Source of the DNA: Halobaculum sp. MBLA0143
GTDB lineage: Archaea > Halobacteriota > Halobacteria > Halobacteriales > Haloferacaceae
Reading direction: 5' to 3'
Assembly: GCF_041361465.1 (NCBI RefSeq)
Contig: NZ_JBGKAC010000001.1
Location: 248,001 to 312,000, forward strand
DNA length: 64,000 nucleotides
Shown: positions 1 through 8,609 of the stretch, piece after piece
Numbering within the stretch: the stretch's first letter is position 1
Layout of the letters: each line of letters begins with the position of its first letter
Position numbers and translations under genes: made by a program
The notes under the pieces: generated by a model
What the model was told of the DNA's origin: nothing
The model's input: the letters and a program-made list of their open reading frames with translations, nothing else
The model's database searches: none

Positions 1-422
1 CGGGCGAGCGCGACACGTTGTCTCTCACCGCCCGACAGTGTCTCGGGCCGGCGGTCGGCCAGCTCCGAGACGGCGAGCCGTTCCAGCAGCGTCGCCGGCT
101 CCCGTGTCGTCTCGTGGTAGCGCCGGCCGAACCCGACGTTCTCGCGGACGGTCAGGTGTGGGAACAACGCGTGCGACTGGAAGAGGAGTCCGGCGTCCCG
201 CGTCTCCGGTGGCGCGTCCGTCACGTCTCGTCCGGCAATCTCGACGACACCGTCGTGATCGTGGAAGCCACCGAGACACTCCAACAGGAGCGTCTTCCCA
301 CTCCCGCTGGGCCCGAGAACGACCAGTGTCTCCCCGGACGCCACCGTCGCGTCGGCGGTCAGGCGAAACGACTCGGCGCCGTCGCCGAACCGGGCGCGGA
401 CGTCGAACGACAGCGACACCAC
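1..422 (-). CDS. ABC transporter ATPase, molybdate/tungstate type (partial)
   Basis: This is the N-terminal ~140 residues of an ABC ATPase; the rest lies beyond the left edge. Reading leftward, the Walker A motif GPSGSGKT, the Q-loop LLFQSHALFPHLTVREN and the signature LSGGERQR are all visible. It would hydrolyse ATP at the cytoplasmic face to drive oxyanion uptake. The GTG start at 422 abuts the stop of the permease gene directly, so the two are translationally coupled (a second GTG at 419 is possible). The permease family next door and the divergent ModE-like regulator suggest molybdate or tungstate as substrate. The substrate is inferred; the ATPase identity is clear. Confidence 0.9.
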   Translation of the reverse strand, partial: MVSLSFDVRARFGDGAESFRLTADATVASGETLVVLGPSGSGKTLLLECLGGFHDHDGVVEIAGRDVTDAPPETRDAGLLFQSHALFPHLTVRENVGFGRRYHETTREPATLLERLAVSELADRRPETLSGGERQRVALA

Positions 423-1469
423 TCACGCCACCCCGGGAGTTCCGTCGTCCGTCACCCAGCGTACGAGGAGGAACACCGCCGCGGAGACGGCCAGCAACAC
501 GGCTGCGACGGCGCCGCTCTCGGCGAGTCCCCGGCTCGTGTACGTCTGGTAGACGAACACGGGCGCGTGACTGGCCGTGATCGCCCCGACGCCGGGGACG
601 ACGACAGAGACGGTGTACGCGACGACCGCGACGGCGCCGAACTCCGAGACCCCTCGCGCCCACGCCAAGACGCCGCCGGTGACGACGCTCCGGCCGGCCA
701 ACGGGAGTGTGACCCGCCGGAACGTCTCGAACGGGCTCGCGCCCTGCGAGCGAGCCGCCATCCGGAGGTCGTCGTCCACCGCCTCGAACCCCTCCCGAGC
801 GCCGTGGACTGCGAACGGCGCACCAACGAACGCCAGCGCCAACACCATCCCGGTCAGCGACGACAGAATCTCGACGTTCGGAAACACACCACCCCGCCCG
901 AAGCCGAACAGGACCAGGATTCCGGCGACGGAGTGGGGGACGACCAACGGGAGGTCGACCAGACTCTCGACGACTCTCTCCCCGGGGAACCCACGAGCGA
1001 GGAGGTACGCGAGCGGCACCCCGCCCGCGAGCGACCCGAGCGCTGCGAGCAACGGGGCGTACACGGTCACGAACAGCATCCGGTGGACGGCGCCGTCCGT
1101 CGCCGCCTCCCACACGAGCCCCGGCTGTTGTCGCAGGAGAAACGCCAGGATCGGCACCCCGAGCGCCAACAGGAGCGTCGCGGCGAGCCCGGCGATCACG
1201 ACCCCGAACCAGCCGTCGTCGTTCCGTGCGCCGAGGACCCCGGCCGACACGAGCGCGAACGGGACGTACCACGTCGGTCGCCCGGTCGCCGAGGCGACAG
1301 TGAACGCCGCCACCTGGACCGTCACGACGGCGAGAACGGCCGTCGGGCCTCCCCACAGTCCAGTCTGGCCCGACGACTCGGCCTCACCCACCGGCGTCCC
1401 GGCTTCGCTCACCGACGACCCGGTCTGGTCCGCCGACGACCCGGTCTCGCCGGAGCGACGTATCGACAC
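423..1469 (-). CDS. ABC transporter permease, molybdate/tungstate type
   Basis: This 348-residue integral membrane protein has about six hydrophobic segments after a polar N-terminal tail of ~35 residues. The cytoplasmic coupling (EAA) loop reads DLRMAARSQGASPFETFRRVTLP, followed by a segment ending GVSEFGAVAVVAY. That pattern is typical of ModB/WtpB/TupB permeases for molybdate and tungstate. The gene starts at GTG 1469, with a TATA-like CTTATGA centred about 28 nt upstream, so the transcript is probably leaderless. It is followed without a gap by its ATPase. No substrate-binding protein gene lies in the visible part; it may be beyond the left edge. Which oxyanion is carried cannot be told from the sequence. 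Confidence 0.88.
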   Translation of the reverse strand: MSIRRSGETGSSADQTGSSVSEAGTPVGEAESSGQTGLWGGPTAVLAVVTVQVAAFTVASATGRPTWYVPFALVSAGVLGARNDDGWFGVVIAGLAATLLLALGVPILAFLLRQQPGLVWEAATDGAVHRMLFVTVYAPLLAALGSLAGGVPLAYLLARGFPGERVVESLVDLPLVVPHSVAGILVLFGFGRGGVFPNVEILSSLTGMVLALAFVGAPFAVHGAREGFEAVDDDLRMAARSQGASPFETFRRVTLPLAGRSVVTGGVLAWARGVSEFGAVAVVAYTVSVVVPGVGAITASHAPVFVYQTYTSRGLAESGAVAAVLLAVSAAVFLLVRWVTDDGTPGVA

Positions 1470-1500
1470 AGATACATCGAAACGCCCAACCGGTCATAAG
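1460..1500. promoter_or_regulatory. Divergent promoter with inverted repeat
   Basis: An inverted repeat GTATC-(6 nt)-GATAC spans 1460-1475 and covers the GTG start of the permease. A TATA-like element (CTTATGA on the minus strand, 1494-1500) lies just beyond it and could also serve the divergent ModE-like gene starting at 1531. An operator here could control both directions. That the ModE-like protein binds it is inference. Confidence 0.45.
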
Positions 1501-1530
1501 CGTTTTGTCGAGTGGTAGGAGAACACGACC

Positions 1531-2262
1531 GTGTCCGGAGACCCCGACCGCGCGGACGAGACCGCCGTCGCGGCTGGACTCACTGTGGACGGCGTCACCT
1601 TCGACACCACCGACGCGCGGCTCCTGCGTGCCGTCGCGGAGGCGGGCTCCGTCAGCGGCGCGGCCGAGCGACTCGGTCGCTCTCGGGCCCGAGCGCTCGG
1701 ACGACTCGACGACCTGGAGTCGGCGTTCGGCTCGCTGTTGGAGCGTCGCCGCGGCGGGGCCGACGGCGGCGGGAGCCGGCTGACCGGCGACGGCCGGTCG
1801 TTGCTCGAACGCTTCGACAGGCTCCAGGCGGTGTTGGCCGGGACCGTCCGGGCCCGCGAGTCCGTGTTCCACGGCCGCGTCGCCGCGACGGACGGCGACA
1901 CGGTCGTCGTCGCCACGTCGGTCGGTCGCGTCAGGGGGCTCGCCGTCGAAGCCCCGGTGGTCGACGACCGTGTCGCCGTCAGCGTCCGGAGCGACGCCGT
2001 CACGCTCCAGGCGCCCGAGGCGACCCCCCCGGCGGACGCTACGAGCGCCCGTAACCGACTCGCCGGGACGGTCGACAGACTCGACCGGTCGGCGTCCGTG
2101 GTCGCGGTGACGGTGGCCGTCGGCGGCGACGAAGAAGAGAACGGAGAGTCAGTCGAGGCGCTCGTGACCGCCGACAGCGCCGACCGACTCGACCTCGCCG
2201 TCGGTGACGCCGTCACCGTCTCGTTCAAGACGACGGCGGCCCGTGCCGTCCCGGTCCGGTGA
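1531..2262 (+). CDS. ModE-like transcriptional regulator with TOBE/Mop domains
   Basis: This 243-residue protein has an N-terminal winged helix of the LysR/ModE type (about residues 25-100, with the helix-turn-helix LLRAVAEAGSVSGAAERLGRS). Two TOBE/Mop-like beta segments follow (about 110-165 and 175-243). This is the architecture of ModE, in which molybdate binds the Mop domains and changes DNA binding. It is transcribed away from the ABC permease across a 61-nt gap, which suggests it controls that transporter. The GTG start at 1531 is about 34 nt from a TATA-like CATAAG. A stretch DEEENGES interrupts the second Mop-like segment. The ligand is inferred from family and context. Confidence 0.85.
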   Translation: MSGDPDRADETAVAAGLTVDGVTFDTTDARLLRAVAEAGSVSGAAERLGRSRARALGRLDDLESAFGSLLERRRGGADGGGSRLTGDGRSLLERFDRLQAVLAGTVRARESVFHGRVAATDGDTVVVATSVGRVRGLAVEAPVVDDRVAVSVRSDAVTLQAPEATPPADATSARNRLAGTVDRLDRSASVVAVTVAVGGDEEENGESVEALVTADSADRLDLAVGDAVTVSFKTTAARAVPVR

Positions 2263-2265
2263 CGG

Positions 2266-3534
2266 CTACAACGCGTTCAAGACGGCGTCGGCGGTGGCGT
2301 CCGCCGGCACCGGCTCCCCGCCCGCCTCGTAGGCGGCGTCGGGGTCCTTGAGCAGGTGACCGGTCGTCAGACACACCACGTCCTCGTCGGCGCCGATCGT
2401 GCCGTGATCGCGGAGCTTCTTCAGTCCGGCAACGCTGGCAGCCGACGCCGGCTCGACGCCCACCCCCTCGCGGGCGAGCGCCCGTTGTGCCTCCGTGATG
2501 GCGTCGTCCTCGACGGCCACAGCCGTGCCGCCAGTCTCGCGGACGCCCGGGAGCGCCTTCGGTGCGTTCACGGGGTTGCCGATCCGGATCGCCGTCGCAC
2601 GGGTCTCCACATCCGGCCACCGCCTGATCTCGTCGTTCCCCTCCGTGACGGCCTCCACCAACGGCGCCGCGCCGGCCGCTTGGACCCCGGTCAGCGACGG
2701 GACCTCCGACGGCTCCATCGCGCCGGCGGCGACGAGTTCTCGGAACGCCTTGTACAGCGCCGAGGTGTTGCCGGCGTTGCCGACCGGCAGGACGATCCGG
2801 TCCGGGTACTTCCCGTTGTCGGCGTAGAAACGCTCCAGGATCTCGAAGCCGATCGTCTTCTGCCCCTCCAGCCGGAACGGGTTCAACGAGTTGAGGAGGT
2901 ACGCCTCGCCGCGGCCGGCCAGTTCTTGGACTACGTCGAGACAGTCGTCGAAGTTGCCGTCTAGCTCCACGATCCGGGCGTCGTGGAGACTCGCCTGTGC
3001 TACCTTTCCGGCGGCGACCTTCCCCTGCGGCAGCAGGACGAGCGTCTCTAGCCCGGCGCGGGCGCCGTACGCCGCCAGCGCCGCGCTCGTGTTCCCCGTC
3101 GAGGCACACGCCAGCCGGTCGACACCCACCTCCTGGGCGACCCGGACGCCGACGGTCATCCCGCGGTCCTTGAACGAACCCGTCGGGTTCATCCCCTCGT
3201 GTTTCACCCGGAGTCGGTTCACCCCGGCGTCCTCGCGGATGCGCGGCACGCGGTGCAACGGAGTGTCGCCCTCCGGTAGCGACACTCCCTTCTCGAACGG
3301 GAGGGCGTCTGCGTACCGCCACACCCCACGGTCCGTGGGGCTCGCCTCGAAGTCACCCCAGTCGGGGTGGTCGTCGTACCTGACCTCGAGCAGTCCGTCA
3401 CAGTCGTCACAGGTGTACCTGATATCGTCGAACGGGGAGAACGTCGACCCACAGGCGACACAGGCGAGCCAGGTCCCGTCGTCCGCCGCCGACGGCACTG
3501 CCTCCGACTCGCCCACGAGCGGAAGTTCGGCCAT
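2266..3534 (-). CDS. thrC: Threonine synthase
   Basis: This PLP enzyme of 422 residues converts O-phosphohomoserine to threonine in the cytoplasm. An N-terminal zinc ribbon (C25, C28, C42, C45) precedes the fold-type II PLP domain. The PLP lysine is K122 in GSFKDRG, and the phosphate-binding loop reads VGNAGNTSA. The ATG at 3534 gives the usual archaeal N-terminus; longer open frames upstream are GC-driven. It is convergent with the ModE-like gene, leaving only 3 nt between stops. Its partner, homoserine kinase, lies far away at 47636, so the threonine genes are not an operon here. Confidence 0.95.
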   Translation of the reverse strand: MAELPLVGESEAVPSAADDGTWLACVACGSTFSPFDDIRYTCDDCDGLLEVRYDDHPDWGDFEASPTDRGVWRYADALPFEKGVSLPEGDTPLHRVPRIREDAGVNRLRVKHEGMNPTGSFKDRGMTVGVRVAQEVGVDRLACASTGNTSAALAAYGARAGLETLVLLPQGKVAAGKVAQASLHDARIVELDGNFDDCLDVVQELAGRGEAYLLNSLNPFRLEGQKTIGFEILERFYADNGKYPDRIVLPVGNAGNTSALYKAFRELVAAGAMEPSEVPSLTGVQAAGAAPLVEAVTEGNDEIRRWPDVETRATAIRIGNPVNAPKALPGVRETGGTAVAVEDDAITEAQRALAREGVGVEPASAASVAGLKKLRDHGTIGADEDVVCLTTGHLLKDPDAAYEAGGEPVPADATADAVLNAL

Positions 3535-3613
3535 ACGCCTCCCTCGGTGCGCTCCGTGAAAAGTCGGGCGTTCGGTGTCAGACGTGCCGGTCCTCTCGCC
3601 GGGGCCCGTCTGC

Positions 3614-4024
3614 TCACTCCGTCTCGTTCGTCTCCTCGGTCTCGTCGGCGCCTTCTCTCTCGTCCGTCTCCTCGGTCTCGTCGGCGACGGCCGCAGCGGC
3701 CTCCTCCGGGGTGAACGTCGCCGTCGCCACGGCGTCGGCGGGCACCTCGAACTGGACGGTCTCGATCTCCCCGTCGGCCAACTCCGGGAGCCGTTCGTTG
3801 AACCGGCGGTAGAGGTCACTCGCTCGGTGTGTCTCCGCGGCGGCGGCGTCCGCGTACTGCTCGAAGAAGCGGGCGACCGGTCGGTCCCCGACACCGACGC
3901 TCGCGCGGTACCGGACCGTGTCCGGCTCCGCACGCTCGGCGCGTGCGACCAACTCCGCGGCGAGATCGCGGAACGCTGCCTCCTCGTCCGGTGCGACCGG
4001 GATCTCGGTGTGGACGACGATCAC
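3614..4024 (-). CDS. Antibiotic biosynthesis monooxygenase (ABM)-fold protein
   Basis: This 136-residue protein has an N-terminal ABM-type dimeric ferredoxin-like fold (about residues 1-95, starting MIVVHTEIPVAPDEEAAF). A very acidic tail of about 40 residues rich in E and T follows (TEETDEREGADETEETN). Family members include cofactor-free monooxygenases and stress proteins of unknown substrate; nothing here identifies the substrate. The start is GTG 4024. It lies 79 nt upstream of thrC on the same strand and could share its transcript. Confidence 0.7.
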   Translation of the reverse strand: MIVVHTEIPVAPDEEAAFRDLAAELVARAERAEPDTVRYRASVGVGDRPVARFFEQYADAAAAETHRASDLYRRFNERLPELADGEIETVQFEVPADAVATATFTPEEAAAAVADETEETDEREGADETEETNETE

Positions 4025-4138
4025 GGACGGACCTCGCACGCGCGCGACCAGTAGCTTGCGGGTGGTCTCACCGGCCGAGCCCACCCGTGGACGCCGCGAC
4101 CACAAGCCACCTTGCCGTCGGAGTCCGACGAGGTACCA

Positions 4139-5047
4139 ATGGAGATTCTCGTCTTCGGCGCCGGCGCGCTCGGGAGCCTCGTCGGCGGGTTGCTCGCCCG
4201 CGAACACACGGTGACGCTCGTCGGCCGCGACCCACACGTGGCCGCCGTCCGCGAGTCCGGGCTCCGGATCGAGGGGGCAGCCGAGGCGACCGTCGGCCCC
4301 GACGCCCGGACGGACGCCGCCGGACTCGACACTGATCTCGCAGTCGTCACTGTGAAGGCAGGCGACGTGCCCGCGGCCGCCGCGGCGCTGGCCGACGGCA
4401 GCCACGATACCGTCTGGTCGCTGACGAACGGGCTGACGGAGGAACGACTCCGGGAGACGCTGGGCGACCGCGTGCTCGCCGGCACCGCGACGTACGGCGC
4501 CGAACTGCCGGAACCGGGTGTCGTCCGGTGTACCGGTCTCGGCGACCTCCACGCCGGGGAACTCGACGACGACGAGACGGAGTCGGACCGTGCCCGGAGC
4601 GTCGCCGACGCCTGTCGTGCCGCCGGCGTCGCCTGTACGGCGACGGCACGGATGGACACGCGACGCTGGCGGAAACTCGCGGTCAACGCCGGGATCAACG
4701 GCGTCACTGCGCTGGCACGCGTGCGGAACGAGGCAGTGCTCGCAGACCCCGGCCGGCCGGTCGCGGCGCGGGCCGCCCGGGAGACGGCACGGGTGGCGCG
4801 CGCAGAGGGAGTCGATCTGAGCGACGAGACGGCCGTCGACGCCGTCCGCGAGGTGGCGGCGGCGACGGCCGACAACCGTTCCTCGACGCTCCAGGACGTG
4901 CGCGCCGGCCGGCCGACGGAAGTCGACGCGATCAACGGTGCAGTCGTCCGGCGCGGGGAGACCGCGGGCGTCGGTACGCCGACGAACCGCACGCTGTGGG
5001 AGCTGTTGGCCGCTTGGGCGACGGCGAACGCAGACACCAGCGGGTGA
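4139..5047 (+). CDS. panE: Ketopantoate reductase-like (ApbA/PanE family) enzyme
   Basis: This 302-residue protein begins MEILVFGAGALGSLVGGLLA, a Rossmann GxGxxG dinucleotide-binding motif. Its C-terminal helical domain contains RRWRKLAVNAGINGVTAL, which carries the conserved lysine and asparagines of the ApbA/PanE family. The family reduces 2-dehydropantoate to pantoate with NADPH in coenzyme A synthesis, and archaea commonly use this enzyme. The ATG at 4139 is preferred over an upstream TTG because it starts exactly at the Rossmann strand. Some ApbA-family paralogues act on other substrates, so the symbol is probable, not certain. It is monocistronic and divergent from the ABM-fold gene. 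Confidence 0.8.
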   Translation: MEILVFGAGALGSLVGGLLAREHTVTLVGRDPHVAAVRESGLRIEGAAEATVGPDARTDAAGLDTDLAVVTVKAGDVPAAAAALADGSHDTVWSLTNGLTEERLRETLGDRVLAGTATYGAELPEPGVVRCTGLGDLHAGELDDDETESDRARSVADACRAAGVACTATARMDTRRWRKLAVNAGINGVTALARVRNEAVLADPGRPVAARAARETARVARAEGVDLSDETAVDAVREVAAATADNRSSTLQDVRAGRPTEVDAINGAVVRRGETAGVGTPTNRTLWELLAAWATANADTSG

Positions 5048-5120
5048 GACGCGCCGGCGAGCCGGACGGGCTCGCCTCCTGCCCGCAGACACCGGCAATT
5101 ACTACCGCATGTCTGTTGGG

Positions 5121-5206
5121 ATATGCCACACGAGAGAAACTCAGGGTAGGTGTGACCACAACTTACATATGCCACACGGTTCATACGGTGATTGCAAGCT
5201 AGAGGT
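5121..5206 (+). promoter_or_regulatory. Subtilase promoter with 12-bp direct repeats and Shine-Dalgarno site
   Basis: The 12-mer ATATGCCACACG occurs at 5121-5132 and again, identically, at 5167-5178, 46 bp apart. The second copy overlaps the TATA-like TTACATAT (5163-5170) that should drive the subtilase gene. AGAGGT at 5201-5206 lies 9 nt before the ATG at 5216 and is a good ribosome binding site, so this transcript has a short leader, unlike many genes here. The repeats look like paired regulator sites. Confidence 0.55.
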
Positions 5207-5215
5207 CCAAGAACA

Positions 5216-8200
5216 ATGGACAAAAACAGAAATAAAGCACTCGCACTGTTCCTGACGGTGCTGATGGTGGCCGCTCCCGGAGCCGGGACGGTCGCAGCAG
5301 CGCCGGGGACAGTGACCGACGCATCGGACACGAATCAGGTAACGTTCGAACAAGGGGTCGTCGACCCGTCGGCGGCCGTCGACTTCGCCGACGAGGGTGA
5401 GGTCGACCCGACACTGACCGACGCCGAGGGGACGACGACGGTAGTCGTGCGTCTCGACGGAGCGGACCAGTCACGGATCTCACAGCTCGACCGCGAGGCG
5501 AGCGTGCAGAGCCTGAAGTCGCACGCCGCTTCGACACAGCAGAACCTCCTCCGCTTCGTGAGTCAGCGCGACGGGGTCGAGGTGGAAGAACGGTTCTGGA
5601 TCCTCAACGGTGTCGTGTTGGAGATCGACACGAACGAGGTCGACCTGCAGACTGTCGCCCGGATCGAGGGCGTCCAGCGGGTCCACAGCAACTTCGAGAT
5701 CACGCTCCCCGAGCCCGACAAGCAGACGCGAGTCTCGGACACGTCGTTCGACGCCGGCGACGACGGTGTCGACACCACCTACGGGCTCGACCAGATCAAC
5801 GCCCCGGAGCTGTGGTCCCAGTTCGACACGAAGGGTGAGGGTGTCGACGTGGCCGTTCTCGACACCGGTGTCGACCCGGACCACCCGGACATCAACATTC
5901 AGGACGAGCACTTCGTCGAGGTCGACTCTGACGGGAACGTCGAGAACGTCGCGCCGTACGACAACGAGGGTCACGGGACGCACGTCTCCGGGACGGTCGC
6001 CGGTGGGAACGCCTCCGGCGAGTACATCGGCGTCGCCCCCGGTGCGACCCTGTGGCACGGGAAGGTGCTCGGTAGCAACGGCGGCGGCTCGTTCGCCCAG
6101 ATCGCCGGCGGGATGGAGTGGGCCGCGAACCAGCCCGAGATCGACGTGGTGTCGATGAGTCTCGGCGCCGGGGGCTACTACCCCGACCTGATCGAGCCGG
6201 TCCAGAACCTGGAGGCTGCCGGCAAGATCGTCGTCAGCTCCTCTGGCAACAGTGGCCAGGGGAGCTCCGGTACGCCCGGCAACATCTACGACGTGATGGC
6301 GATCGGTGCCAGCAACGAGGCCGGCGACATCGCCTCCTTCTCCAGCGGTGAACTCGTCGATACGAGCTCCGACTGGGGTGCCGACGCGCCCGCCGACTGG
6401 CCGGACGAGTACTACGTGCCAGACTACGCCGCGCCCGGCGCGGCCGTGAAGTCTGCACAGAACGGGGGCGGCTACACGGAGCTGTCCGGCACTTCGATGG
6501 CGGCACCGCACTTCGCGGGTGCCATCGCACTGATGCTGTCGGCCGGCGGGGAGGGCCTAGAGAAGTCGACGATCCAGAAGGCCCTGACCGACACGGCGAC
6601 GCTCCCGCCGAACGCCGAGCCGGACCGGTTCGGTGACGGTATCATCGACGTCGCGGCCGCGACCGAACAGGTCACGCTGAACCAGTCGATCACCGGCGTC
6701 GTCACCGACACGAGCGGTGAGCCCGTTCCGGAGGCGACGGTGACGACGGACCAGGGCTTCGAGACGATCACGAACAAGTACGGTGAGTACACCGTGCTCG
6801 CCGAGGCGGGCGACGTTCAGGTGGACGTCACCGGGTTCGGCGTCGAGAACGCCTCGAAGACCGTGACGGTCCCCGAAAACGAGACGGTGACCCTGAACTT
6901 CACGGCCTCGCCGCAGGTCGGCGTCGAGCCGGTGAAGGCACAGCCCGCCGCCGTCGAGGCCGGTGCCAACGTGAGCGTCACTGTCGACGTCGCGAACATG
7001 GAGTCGTACAGCACGACGCTGGCAGACGGCTTCGACCAGTCGAACGCCACGCTGTCCGTCGACGGGACGGAGGTGCCGTTCGGCACGACGATCGAGTTCG
7101 ACCAGCCGGTCGACGACACGGTGACGGTGACCGTCGAGACTGCCGACGGCTCCAGCGGTGACCTGTCGATGGTGCACACCTTCGGCGGCGCCGGCGAGAG
7201 CCTGGAGGTGACCACGGGTCCGACCCAGGTGTTCACTGAGCTGAAGGCGGTCGGTGTCGTCGACGACAGCGGCGAGTTCGGCGGTGCAGTCGAGCAGACG
7301 CTCGCCGAACAGCTGCCGGCGAGCTACGAGATCGACGTGATCGACAGCCAGACGGCGATCGACTCCGTGGACGCGTACGACGCGTACGTCGTCCAGAACA
7401 TCGACGAGTCCTCCCCGCAGGAGTTCGTCGAGGTGACGAGCGGCTACGAGGTCGGGACGGTGTACCTCGATCAGTACGGCTCCAGCTCGAACGGTATCGA
7501 GGCACGCTCGAACGCGCTCGGTGATCCGGCGGAGACAGACCAGGCGTTCAGCGGGAGCAACCCGTTCCTGGTCGACTACCAGGCCGACCACCCGTTGTTC
7601 GACGAGGTCGCCTCCGGGTCGCCGATCCAGCTCCACGAAGGGGACTTCGCGGACCGGACGACGTTCAGCGGGACGGACGCGAACGTCCTCGCCGGCGTTA
7701 GCTCCGGTGCGAGTGGTTCCGTCGAAGGGAGCGCCGTCGCAGTCGACGAGGAACGCTGGGACATCCTGACGGCCTCGATGGGGTACACCAGCTTCGTCGG
7801 CGCGAGCGACTACACCACGGCAGCGGACATGATCCTCGGGAACGCCGTGGAGATTGCGGCCAACCCGCCGGGTCCCGCCGGTGAGATCTCGGTGTCGAAC
7901 GAGACCGTCACGCCCGGAACGAACTCCACCGTCTCGGTCCAGACGACCGTCGAGGGTGTCTCCGGGTACGAGGTGACGCTGACGTTCGATCCGGAGAAGG
8001 TTCAGGTGTCCGAGGTGACCGGTGTCGACATGGCCGACCCGGTCGTGAACCTGGACAACGACGCAGGGAAGCTCGTGCTCACGCAGGCACAGGCGAAGCC
8101 GGTCGACGCCGCGGAGTTCGCCCGCGTCGAGTTCGAGACGACTGGTCTCGAGGGCGGTGAGTCCGCGACGATCGACGTCGCCGACGCCGGGTCCAACGTG

Positions 8201-8551
8201 TACGACACGAACGGTTCGGCGTTCATCTCGAACACCGACGCAGGTGAAGTCGAGGTGCTCCAGGCAGAGCTGGGTGACGTGAACGCCGACGGGGCGATCA
8301 CCGCCGGTGACGCCGTCATCGTCCAGCGGTACATCGCCGGGCTGCCGACGGAGACCTCCGGCGACCAGATCGCCACGCTCGCCGACGTGAACCAGGACGG
8401 CGCCGTCACGTCCGCGGACGTGACCGCCATCCTCCAGCTGGTCGCCAGCGACGACGCGTCCGGCGAGGAAGAGGAGTCGAGCCAGCAGACGACCAACGAG
8501 GTCGAGACCACCCCGCCGGTCGACGCGGCGACTGTGGCCGTCGCCAACTGA
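5216..8551 (+). CDS. Secreted subtilisin-like protease with cohesin and dockerin domains
   Basis: This 1111-residue S8 protease has a Sec-type signal at residues 1-30. An I9-like propeptide (about 55-165) and the catalytic domain (about 190-490) follow. The triad is D216 (VLDTGVD), H253 (GHGTHVSG) and S427 (GTSMAAPH), with oxyanion N345. After it come a carboxypeptidase-regulatory-like beta domain (about 497-570), a beta domain, a glutamine-amidotransferase-like region (about 675-885), a cohesin-like domain (about 889-1016) and a dockerin (about 1018-1083). The dockerin has two calcium loops, DVNADGAITAGD and DVNQDGAVTSAD. It should be cleaved on export and act outside the cell. A linker and acidic tail end the chain. 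The next gene encodes a membrane-anchored cohesin with a very similar core. The protease call is certain; the cohesin call rests on pattern and context. Confidence 0.93.
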   Translation: MDKNRNKALALFLTVLMVAAPGAGTVAAAPGTVTDASDTNQVTFEQGVVDPSAAVDFADEGEVDPTLTDAEGTTTVVVRLDGADQSRISQLDREASVQSLKSHAASTQQNLLRFVSQRDGVEVEERFWILNGVVLEIDTNEVDLQTVARIEGVQRVHSNFEITLPEPDKQTRVSDTSFDAGDDGVDTTYGLDQINAPELWSQFDTKGEGVDVAVLDTGVDPDHPDINIQDEHFVEVDSDGNVENVAPYDNEGHGTHVSGTVAGGNASGEYIGVAPGATLWHGKVLGSNGGGSFAQIAGGMEWAANQPEIDVVSMSLGAGGYYPDLIEPVQNLEAAGKIVVSSSGNSGQGSSGTPGNIYDVMAIGASNEAGDIASFSSGELVDTSSDWGADAPADWPDEYYVPDYAAPGAAVKSAQNGGGYTELSGTSMAAPHFAGAIALMLSAGGEGLEKSTIQKALTDTATLPPNAEPDRFGDGIIDVAAATEQVTLNQSITGVVTDTSGEPVPEATVTTDQGFETITNKYGEYTVLAEAGDVQVDVTGFGVENASKTVTVPENETVTLNFTASPQVGVEPVKAQPAAVEAGANVSVTVDVANMESYSTTLADGFDQSNATLSVDGTEVPFGTTIEFDQPVDDTVTVTVETADGSSGDLSMVHTFGGAGESLEVTTGPTQVFTELKAVGVVDDSGEFGGAVEQTLAEQLPASYEIDVIDSQTAIDSVDAYDAYVVQNIDESSPQEFVEVTSGYEVGTVYLDQYGSSSNGIEARSNALGDPAETDQAFSGSNPFLVDYQADHPLFDEVASGSPIQLHEGDFADRTTFSGTDANVLAGVSSGASGSVEGSAVAVDEERWDILTASMGYTSFVGASDYTTAADMILGNAVEIAANPPGPAGEISVSNETVTPGTNSTVSVQTTVEGVSGYEVTLTFDPEKVQVSEVTGVDMADPVVNLDNDAGKLVLTQAQAKPVDAAEFARVEFETTGLEGGESATIDVADAGSNVYDTNGSAFISNTDAGEVEVLQAELGDVNADGAITAGDAVIVQRYIAGLPTETSGDQIATLADVNQDGAVTSADVTAILQLVASDDASGEEEESSQQTTNEVETTPPVDAATVAVAN

Positions 8552-8571
8552 CCACGCCGGCGCGGACGACA

Positions 8572-8583
8572 AGCTTTTTTGTT
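8572..8583 (+). terminator. Poly-T terminator after subtilase gene
   Basis: AGCTTTTTTGTTT lies 20-30 nt past the subtilase stop in otherwise GC-rich DNA. T-runs of this kind terminate transcription in archaea. An AT-rich box (AAATTATA, 8588-8595) follows directly and may promote the next gene. Confidence 0.5.
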
Positions 8584-8609
8584 TGCTAAATTATAGCTGT
8601 TAGTGCAAA

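Noticed and set aside
4112-4138. TTG as start of the ketopantoate reductase-like gene
   Set aside because: It would add nine residues before the Rossmann strand. ATG 4139 begins exactly where family members begin.
6557-8572. A 671-codon open frame on the minus strand
   Set aside because: It lies opposite the subtilase gene, whose triad and domains are unmistakable. The product is low-complexity Arg/Val/Asp-rich sequence with no fold pattern.
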